DNA from: CAYZGU01 sp964478165
GTDB taxonomy: Bacteria > Poribacteria > WGA-4E > JAJDTR01
Direction: 5' to 3'
Length of the DNA stretch: 22,357 nucleotides
NCBI GenBank assembly: GCA_964478165.1
Contig: CAYZGU010000036.1
Location: forward strand, 1-22,357
Each line of letters begins with the position of its first letter. The stretch's first letter is position 1. Positions 16,809 to 22,357 of this stretch are shown here, one piece after another. The notes under the pieces are model-generated. The model did no database searches. It saw only the letters and a list, made by a program, of their open reading frames with translations, and was not told where the DNA came from. Made by a program: the position numbers and the translations under genes.

Positions 16809-16884
16809 TGGTGCGCCTGGGAGGATTTGAACCCCCGGCACGAGGCTTAGGAAGCCCCTGCTCTATCCCCTGAGCTACAGGCGC
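16809..16884 (-). tRNA. tRNA-Arg (anticodon CCU)
   Basis: The minus strand folds into a complete cloverleaf. The acceptor stem is GCGCCTG/CAGGCGC, the D stem GCTC/GAGC, the anticodon stem GGGGC/GCCTC with loop TTCCTAA (anticodon CCT at 16849-16851), and the T stem GGGGG/CCTCC with loop TTCAAAT. The discriminator base is A and the CCA end is encoded (16809-16811). It reads AGG arginine codons. Confidence 0.97.
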
Positions 16885-16929
16885 ATCGCATGCACCACGA
16901 CCGTTGGCACCAAACTATATCTGAATACG

Positions 16930-16965
16930 AAAAAACCCCTATCCCACGAATTCGATCAGGGGTTT
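16930..16965 (-). terminator. Rho-independent terminator
   Basis: On the minus strand AAACCCCT (16958-16965) and AGGGGTTT (16933-16940) form a stem around a 17-base loop. The right arm runs straight into a T run (16930-16935). It would end transcription coming from apt and from the candidate small RNA. Confidence 0.8.
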
Positions 16966-17084
16966 CGAGGCGTGTATCCCTAGATTACTAGGATTTCCTG
17001 GACCATCGAGCGAATAACCGCTCCTAAGAAAGAACCCACTTTAAGCCCGGTTAAAAAACCGGCAAAAAAACCACACAGTGAGGC
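16930..17084 (-). ncRNA. Candidate small RNA of about 150 nt between apt and tRNA-Arg
   Basis: A promoter-like sequence at 17088-17116 and the terminator at 16930-16965 delimit a stand-alone transcript of about 150 nt with no open frame. Inside it several short hairpins are visible: CCGGTT/AACCGG with an A4/T4 loop (17047-17062), GAGCG/CGCTC and CCTAG/CTAGG. I could not match it by eye to 6S, SRP RNA, RNase P RNA or tmRNA. It could also be a structured 3' untranslated region of apt. Confidence 0.4.
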
Positions 17085-17087
17085 TAT

Positions 17088-17116
17088 AGTATAGCATACG
17101 TCACCTTAAAATTCAA
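17088..17116 (-). promoter_or_regulatory. Promoter-like sequence inside the end of apt
   Basis: Minus strand TTGAAT (17111-17116), 17 bases, TATACT (17088-17093). The -35 lies in the last codons of apt. The expected start is near 17081-17085. It faces the terminator about 150 nt away. Confidence 0.5.
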
Positions 17117-17621
17117 TTAGAGAAAAAACGTCGTACCCCTCAAATTTTTCACGTCCTTTCAGGAAGGCCAACTCAATCAAGACACTAATGCCAGTAACCT
17201 CTCCACCGAGTTCCTCAACAAGGCCTATCGAGGCAGCAATAGTACCACCGGTCGCAATCACGTCGTCGCAGATCAGCACCCGACTTGCTGCAGGGAACGC
17301 ATCTTGATGAATGGCCAGAGTGTCAGTGCCATATTCAAGATCGTATTCAGCTTCGAAGGTATGATATGGAAGCTTGCCACTCTTGCGAATAGGGACAAAA
17401 CCAACGCCTAACTGAAGCGCCAACGCACCGCCAAAAATAAATCCGCGCGCATCAATACCAACAACTACATCGACGTTATTGGTTTTATGGTGGGAAGTCA
17501 TAACTTCAACAGCATCATGAAATGCAGTCTTATCTTGCATTAGAGGTGTAATGTCTTTGAAGACGATCCCGGGCTTAGGAAAGTCGGGAACGTCTCGAAC
17601 AAAATCGGTAAAATTCGTCAT
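17106..17621 (-). CDS. apt: Adenine phosphoribosyltransferase
   Basis: The enzyme joins adenine and PRPP to form AMP in purine salvage. From the ATG at 17621 it has 171 residues, the usual length, and begins with the typical FVRDVPDFPKPGIVFKDITPL segment. The PRPP loop VLICDDVIATGGT is at 115-127, and DARGFIFG (57-64) is the conserved upstream loop. GGAG lies 11 nt before the ATG. A frame extension of 20 codons upstream (GTG at 17681) adds sequence without family similarity and is not used. It follows the aminotransferase gene by 67 nt. Apt close to secDF is a common arrangement in bacteria, often with recJ between them; recJ is absent here. Confidence 0.95.
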   Translation of the reverse strand: MTNFTDFVRDVPDFPKPGIVFKDITPLMQDKTAFHDAVEVMTSHHKTNNVDVVVGIDARGFIFGGALALQLGVGFVPIRKSGKLPYHTFEAEYDLEYGTDTLAIHQDAFPAASRVLICDDVIATGGTIAASIGLVEELGGEVTGISVLIELAFLKGREKFEGYDVFSLIEF

Positions 17622-17688
17622 AAATAAGTCAGCTCCAAATCTGTTTAGAGTTAGCGACGACGACCAGATCGTGGTTGACACGCATAAA

Positions 17689-18879
17689 CTATTTTTCGAG
17701 CGCAGCCTTAATTCTATCTAATCCGCGATTAATCTCTTCCAACGATGTGGCAAAAGACAAACGCAGATGATTGTCCGCACCAGACGCCGATCCCGGAATA
17801 ACACCGACTTTTGCATCATCGAGCAAATAAGCCGTCATGGCCAGCGATCCTGATATATTTTTCCCGTTAATAGTTCGCCCATAATGATCTGAGACATCTG
17901 GAAAAATGTAAAAAGCTCCTTGTGGCTTGGCATACGTAACCCCTTTAACCTCGTCAAATCTTTGACAGATTACATTACGCCGTTCCTCAAACGCCTGCCG
18001 CATTTGTTCCACAGCTTCCTGCGGGGCAGTCAGCGCAGCAAGAGCAGCTTTCTGAGAAATTGACGTTGGATTTGAAGTGCTGTGAGATTGAATCCGCGAC
18101 ATTGCTTGAATCGCTTTTTCCGGGCCTGCTGCGTAACCGATACGCCAACCAGTCATAGAATAGGCCTTTGACACACCATTGACAACAAATGTAAGCTCTT
18201 CCACACCAGGCATCGATGCTGCAATACTTTGATGCTTTAGGCAATCGAACAAAAGCGAACCATAGATTTCGTCGGAGATGATGTAGAACTTGTACTTGAG
18301 AGCAAGCTCGGCAATCTGCCTAAGCAACTCCAATCCATAGACGGTACCAGTCGGATTACTCGGACTGCTAATGATGATTACTTTTGTTCTATCCGACAGA
18401 ACTTGTTCAATCTGTTCCGCATTCATACAGAAATTCTGAGAAGCAAACGTCTTGACGACAATCGGCTTCGCATCAGCCAGTTTCACCATCTCGGGATAGC
18501 TAACCCAGTAGGGCGACGCAAAAATGACTTCATCACCCGGATTGCAGACAGCTTGCAAGACATTGTAGATGGAGTGTTTCGCCCCACAGGAGACGACAAC
18601 CTGCGAGGGAACGTAATTTAAGCCATTGTCCTCCTGCAATTTGTTCACAATCGCTTCTCTGAGCTCTGGTATTCCAGGAACCGGTGTGTACTTGGTAAAA
18701 CCTGCGTTGAGCGCAGCAATCGCTGCCTCCTTGATATAGTCAGGAGTGTCAAAATCTGGTTCTCCAGCAGCGAATTTCACTATATCAATTCCTTTGGCCT
18801 GCAGAGTGTTTATCTTAGCGGTAATTGCCAATGTTGATGAGGGGGCTACTTTTTCGCTTCGATGCGAGAGTCCCAACAT
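17689..18879 (-). CDS. Class I PLP aminotransferase, aspartate aminotransferase type
   Basis: This 396-residue protein is a fold-type I aminotransferase of the bacterial aspartate (1-beta) subgroup. The PLP lysine is K238 in VNGVSKAYSMTGWRIGY, with N175 (SPSNPTG), D203 and Y206 (SDEIYG) and R246 as further cofactor-pocket residues, and an R in LRLSF near the C-terminus for the substrate carboxylate. It should move an amino group between aspartate and 2-oxoglutarate; in this subgroup some members also act on prephenate. The ATG has GGAGG 11 nt upstream. It lies 52 nt after dnaJ and 67 nt before apt in the same direction. Confidence 0.93.
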   Translation of the reverse strand: MLGLSHRSEKVAPSSTLAITAKINTLQAKGIDIVKFAAGEPDFDTPDYIKEAAIAALNAGFTKYTPVPGIPELREAIVNKLQEDNGLNYVPSQVVVSCGAKHSIYNVLQAVCNPGDEVIFASPYWVSYPEMVKLADAKPIVVKTFASQNFCMNAEQIEQVLSDRTKVIIISSPSNPTGTVYGLELLRQIAELALKYKFYIISDEIYGSLLFDCLKHQSIAASMPGVEELTFVVNGVSKAYSMTGWRIGYAAGPEKAIQAMSRIQSHSTSNPTSISQKAALAALTAPQEAVEQMRQAFEERRNVICQRFDEVKGVTYAKPQGAFYIFPDVSDHYGRTINGKNISGSLAMTAYLLDDAKVGVIPGSASGADNHLRLSFATSLEEINRGLDRIKAALEK

Positions 18880-18931
18880 ATTTCAGGTGTCCTCCTCCGA
18901 TTAAGCCGTTGAAAGTTAGCCAATTTCACAC

Positions 18932-19798
18932 CTAGTGTGTCTTTTCAAACTCTTCCAACAAGAGCCTCTGATCTTCTGTTAATGATTCTGGAATTTCGAC
19001 CTGCAACTGTATCCGAAAATCACCCTTTCGTCCCGCCGAATCCGTTATTCCCTGGCCCCGTACCCTCAACTGCGATCCCGGCTGCGTGCCCGAAGGCACT
19101 GTTAAATCTATCTGACCCTTCAAGGTTGGAACGCGTATTTTTCCACCTAATGCAGCCAGCGTAAAAGGAATAGGAACTTGAGTAATCAAATCAAGTTCCT
19201 CACGTTTGAAAGTTGGATGAGATTGCACGGAAACCATCACAAACAATGAGCCCGATTTGCCACCGCGCGGCGATGGTTTGCCCTGTCCGTGAACGCGTAG
19301 AGTTTGCCCATTCTTGATTCCCGATGGAATCTTAATCGTGATATTTCTGCCCTGAACATGGACCTGTTTTTCTACTCCAAAAACAGATTCTGAAAAAGAT
19401 ACAGTTAACTTAGCACGAAAGTCTAAACCCCTGACGGTTCGACCGCCGGTGCCTTGACGACTGAACGCATCCCCAAAGACATCCCCAAATTCACCGAAAA
19501 CACTTCGTCCAAAAATATCGCCAAAATTGGAAAAAATATCTTCCATGTTCGTAAAGCCCTGGAATCCCATATCATTAACGCCTGCATGCCCGCGTTGATC
19601 GTAGATCTGGCGTTTCTGGGAGTCGGATAATACTTCGTAGGCATTAGAAGCTTCCTTAAATTTCTCTTCGGCAGCCTCATTCCCTGGGTTTTTATCCGGA
19701 TGATGTTTTACTGCCAACTTACGATAGGCCCTTTTAACCTCGTCAGGAGATGCATCGCGATTTATACCAAGCACCTCATAATAATCTCGTTGCACCAT
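18932..19798 (-). CDS. DnaJ-type co-chaperone without zinc finger (CbpA-like)
   Basis: This 288-residue protein has a J domain at about 5-70 with the HPD tripeptide at 33-35, a glycine/phenylalanine-rich linker (about 78-118, with repeated GDIFG/FGDVFGD units) and two C-terminal beta domains that bind substrate. The four CxxCxGxG repeats of classical DnaJ are absent, so it is a type II protein. It would bring clients to DnaK and stimulate its ATPase. No dnaK or grpE gene is in the window. The ATG has a strong GGAGGTG site 5 nt upstream. A sigma-32-like promoter lies about 140 nt upstream. Confidence 0.95.
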   Translation of the reverse strand: MVQRDYYEVLGINRDASPDEVKRAYRKLAVKHHPDKNPGNEAAEEKFKEASNAYEVLSDSQKRQIYDQRGHAGVNDMGFQGFTNMEDIFSNFGDIFGRSVFGEFGDVFGDAFSRQGTGGRTVRGLDFRAKLTVSFSESVFGVEKQVHVQGRNITIKIPSGIKNGQTLRVHGQGKPSPRGGKSGSLFVMVSVQSHPTFKREELDLITQVPIPFTLAALGGKIRVPTLKGQIDLTVPSGTQPGSQLRVRGQGITDSAGRKGDFRIQLQVEIPESLTEDQRLLLEEFEKTH

Positions 19799-19936
19799 TT
19801 AAGCACCTCCTAAAAATCATCCGCAGTGCACCACCATCCTTGGCAAAGAAAGGTAACGCTTCTGCCACGTCACGCGGTCGAATCCACCTCTCCACCACCC
19901 CTTATCTTGGGAAAGCTTAATTGTTAAATCAAACAC

Positions 19937-19963
19937 GCATGGTTTTAAAAAACGTTTTTCAAG
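19937..19963 (-). promoter_or_regulatory. Possible heat-shock (sigma-32-like) promoter of the dnaJ-type gene
   Basis: On the minus strand CTTGAAA (19957-19963) is an exact match to the sigma-32 -35 element. It is followed 12 bases later by AACCATGC, which shares CCAT with the CCCCAT -10 element. The -10 part is imperfect, so this is tentative. No CIRCE repeat is seen. Confidence 0.35.
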
Positions 19964-20152
19964 ATTTATTGTCCTCGCCCTACCACATCCAGAAAAGGAG
20001 AAAGGTATATTGAAGTTGACACCAGGTATTGTGGATATGTCTCAATGTGAAACAATCCTGTTGAATGGCACCTAGGAGTAGACATGAAGACAGCCACGAC
20101 GTTCCACCAAATGCCATTTAACGATTCGCTTCAAACCACGCCCGACCAACAA

Positions 20153-20177
20153 AACTATTTGACTTCAGCAAATAGTT
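20153..20177. repeat. 9-bp perfect inverted repeat
   Basis: AACTATTTG (20153-20161) and CAAATAGTT (20169-20177) pair exactly around a 7-base loop. It is A/T-rich. On the minus strand it is followed by TTGTT, so a weak terminator is possible, but no gene ends just before it. Confidence 0.75.
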
Positions 20178-20719
20178 GCCAAAACTTGGAGACAACTCCG
20201 TATTGGACGATTTTCATAAAATGCCAACCGTGTCTGCAATGGAATGGATAGACCATACCACGCAAGATCATCTGTTTTAATCGACCGGAAACACAATGGC
20301 CTGATTCTCGTAGTTTGGCGCTCGAACGTACGATTTCTACAGATTTCACCGGGCCTCTTTCAGAATAGGCCTATGAGATTCTCAGCAAGCGGGGTCGAAT
20401 TTAACGTTGGTTACGCCTAACCGTCAACTTTACATCAATCCCTGGCGCATCATGGACAGCACGCTCAAAAACATTGAGGACACGCAAACCACATCCGCAC
20501 CAAAGGAACCCTGCCCACATACCCGAGAAGGCGTTTATCGTGGTCAACACCGAAACACTAGCATTGAATTAAGCCCGTTTCTGTCAACGCCAGAAAGCCA
20601 TTCAAGAGCACACCGAACCGGGCAGATACGACCAATTGTTCATCTAAACAAGAAACATTGGATTCTCTGGCATTGGGATATTTGGCAGCGCAAGAAGAAA
20701 CTTGTAATCTTAGGAAAGG

Positions 20720-20750
20720 AAAAAGGCTCAAGCGCCGACCAAACCTTTTT
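20720..20750 (-). terminator. Terminator of asd
   Basis: AAAAAGG (20720-20726) and CCTTTTT (20744-20750) form a stem about 10 nt after the asd stop. The A- and T-runs on both sides make it usable in both directions. The loop is long (17 bases) but G/C-rich. Confidence 0.65.
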
Positions 20751-20760
20751 CGTTAAACCG

Positions 20761-21771
20761 TTAAACATTGATGCGACCTAGGAGTTCTGCAATCTGAATC
20801 GCATTCAGGGCTGCCCCCTTACGCAGATTGTCAGCGACGACCCAGAGATTAAGTCCATTCGGGATTGAAACATCTTCTCTTATGCGCCCGACGTAAACTT
20901 CATCTCTGCCCGCAACATCAACAGCAAGTGGGTATTTCCTGTTGGCCGGATCATCCATGACAACAATCCCCGGGGAAGCAGACAACAATTGACGCGCTTC
21001 GTCAGCGGATAGCTTGTTCTCGGTTTCAACATTGATGGATTCAGAATGGGCATATAGAACAGGCACACGAGCAGTTGTTGCCGACACCCCGATTGTCTTG
21101 TCTTCAAGAATTTTTTGTGTCTCATTAACCATCTTTATCTCTTCTTCACTATCACCACTAGGCACGAAAGGCCAATCAAATGCAACGTTAAAAGCCATCT
21201 GGTGTGGGAATTTATCCAGATCGATAGGCCGCCCCTCTAGCGCCGCCGTATACTGTTCCACCAGCTCGATCACCGCCGCACCGCTTTTTCCCGAAACACT
21301 CTGATACGTTGAAACTACAATACGCTTTATCCCCACAGCATCATAAATCGGTTTGAGTGCGACCATCATCTGGATTGTTGAACAATTCGGATTGGCAATC
21401 AACCCATTATGCTTCATTGCGGCGCACATATTCACCTCCGGAACCACTAGTGGAGTATCTTCGTCCATACGGAATGCGCTCGTATTATCAATTACCAAAC
21501 ACCCATTTTCAACCGCTGTGGGCACAAATTCCTGGCTGACTGACGAACCTGCCGAGGAAAAAACAAGATCTACATCATTAAAAGACTCATGCGTTAATTC
21601 TTCTACTACAATAGGCTCATCCTTGAACGTTAGAATCTCGCCCGAGGACCTTTTAGAAGCCAGAAGTTTGAGTGAAGCAATAGGAAAAGATCTCTCTTCC
21701 AGGATTAGCATGAGTGTGTTGCCAACGGCACCTGTGGCCCCAACAATAGCTACACGGCGATCTTCGCTCAT
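20761..21771 (-). CDS. asd: Aspartate-semialdehyde dehydrogenase
   Basis: The enzyme reduces aspartyl phosphate to aspartate semialdehyde with NADPH, the branch point to lysine/diaminopimelate, threonine and methionine. This 336-residue protein has the nucleotide loop GATGAVG (11-17), the catalytic cysteine C130 in ANPNCSTIQ, the SVSGKSG segment and the R235/H242 pair in RVPVLYAHSE. Length and motifs are those of the usual bacterial enzyme. AGAGGGA lies about 11 nt before the ATG. It appears to be a single-gene unit with its own terminator. Confidence 0.96.
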   Translation of the reverse strand: MSEDRRVAIVGATGAVGNTLMLILEERSFPIASLKLLASKRSSGEILTFKDEPIVVEELTHESFNDVDLVFSSAGSSVSQEFVPTAVENGCLVIDNTSAFRMDEDTPLVVPEVNMCAAMKHNGLIANPNCSTIQMMVALKPIYDAVGIKRIVVSTYQSVSGKSGAAVIELVEQYTAALEGRPIDLDKFPHQMAFNVAFDWPFVPSGDSEEEIKMVNETQKILEDKTIGVSATTARVPVLYAHSESINVETENKLSADEARQLLSASPGIVVMDDPANRKYPLAVDVAGRDEVYVGRIREDVSIPNGLNLWVVADNLRKGAALNAIQIAELLGRINV

Positions 21772-22357
21772 TTGATTTATAGTCCCTCTTGGGATAAAAC
21801 AACTTTGTTCATCTCATTTGCTTTTTTTTGGCGAAATATTTTACCACACCATTCCGCGCATTCGCAAGTACCTTACACGTTTGGAATTCCCCGAACGGGG
21901 CACGCCGGTATCCGAAGCGTAGAACGCACAACCAGACTCAAAAAGAGCTCCTCTTACGTTTCATTTATTTGGTATGCGTAACAGTGGAACAAAACTTTGC
22001 TTCGCCAGAGGAAAGTAATTTCGTTATACCTCGCACATTCGAGCTATCATGCGCTTCACAGACCAACACTCATCTGCCGCATGATGACCGGAAGGAGCCG
22101 CACTGAAACACAATCTGGACAACATCACATTACACCCACAACGGCACTTGAAGGTGCCAAAACAAGAAATTCCATGAACCAATAATCCAATTCGGTCCCC
22201 ATTTACAAATATTTCCAGTTTGTCGTGACGACAGGTAACAGATAATTTAGACATGATGAGATTTGAGAATATGTGGTGAGATATGATAACCTCTCTGAGT
22301 TCGGAAACCCAGAGAGGCTCAATAGTGAGGGAATTTAAAATAAGAAAAAGCGCGGTT
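21772..22357. other. Region upstream of asd without a recognisable gene
   Basis: About 590 bases to the window end. Overlapping short frames exist on both strands. The minus frame 22024-22254 gives a 76-residue cysteine-rich product without a ribosome site or known family. I see no confident promoter for asd. A hairpin at 22290-22317 is the main structure. A gene may begin beyond the window edge. Confidence 0.55.
22290..22317. repeat. 8-bp inverted repeat near the window end
   Basis: CCTCTCTG (22290-22297) and CAGAGAGG (22310-22317) pair around a 12-base loop that itself can form GTT/AAC. No clean T-run follows on either strand, so I do not call it a terminator. It may belong to a gene lying beyond the window end. 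Confidence 0.7.

Larger units (their letters stand above)
19799..20719. other. About 0.9 kb without a recognisable gene
   Basis: The leader of the dnaJ-type gene occupies the left part. The rest has several short open frames on both strands with no protein family that I recognise and with biased, low-quality composition. A 9-bp inverted repeat at 20153-20177 is the only clear structure besides the asd terminator at the right end. Confidence 0.6.

Noticed and set aside
17045..17070. Hairpin CCGGTT/AACCGG as a second terminator
   Set aside because: The run after the stem is A on the plus strand and absent on the minus strand; it fits better as an internal stem of the candidate RNA.
20407..20781. 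124-codon plus-strand frame upstream of and into asd
   Set aside because: It overlaps the asd terminator and the end of asd and has no recognisable domain.
22024..22254. 76-codon cysteine-rich minus-strand frame
   Set aside because: No ribosome site, irregular cysteine spacing and no family; kept only as a remark in the intergenic entry.
1..22357. CRISPR arrays, insertion sequences, phage genes or toxin-antitoxin pairs
   Set aside because: No spaced direct repeats, transposase motifs, terminal repeats or phage-type proteins were seen.

Overview
The window looks like a piece of a chromosome of an uncultured bacterium with moderate G+C. It begins inside a 16S rRNA gene read on the minus strand, so only the 5' third of that gene is present. 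The rRNA carries several features that I associate with the Planctomycetes/PVC-Poribacteria part of the tree: a near match to the planctomycete primer Pla46f, the EUB338-IV variant of the 338 probe site, and the string CACTGCCCA. It also has an unusual 5' end that mismatches primer 27F at three positions. I treat Poribacteria-like or PVC-like as a hypothesis, not an identification. Roughly a quarter of the window is gene-free and one gene is clearly decaying, which suggests a relaxed, low-density genome.

Layout: (1) 1-720 minus: partial 16S rRNA with its leader, a boxA and a perfect-consensus promoter. (2) 872-5052 minus: a molybdenum hydroxylase operon of the xanthine/CO dehydrogenase family (FAD subunit, 2Fe-2S subunit, molybdopterin subunit) with its own promoter, followed by a MoaD/ThiS-like sulfur-carrier gene. 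(3) 5420-8988 plus: a promoter, a broken M23 peptidase gene, a YkgJ-type cysteine-cluster protein, a DUF2156 acyltransferase-like protein and a thiamine pyrophosphokinase. (4) 9122-12926 minus: a HEAT-repeat lipoprotein and an NtrC-type two-component pair. (5) 12927-13907: about 1 kb without an intact gene, holding a 12-bp inverted repeat. (6) 13908-17621 minus: secF, secD, tRNA-Arg(CCU), a candidate about 150-nt small RNA and apt. (7) 17689-19798 minus: a class I aminotransferase and a zinc-finger-less DnaJ. (8) 19799-20760: about 1 kb without a gene. (9) 20761-21771 minus: aspartate-semialdehyde dehydrogenase, followed by about 590 bases without a recognisable gene.

How the genes fit together: the hydroxylase subunits would form one enzyme, and the sulfur-carrier next to them is the kind of protein that builds molybdopterin. 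SecD and SecF form the membrane complex that assists Sec export. The kinase and NtrC-type regulator form a signalling pair for sigma-54 promoters. The aminotransferase and Asd both act in aspartate-family amino-acid metabolism. The most noteworthy items are the altered central-pseudoknot bases of the 16S, the carrier protein whose Gly-Gly is not C-terminal, the candidate small RNA between apt and tRNA-Arg, and the decaying M23 gene.
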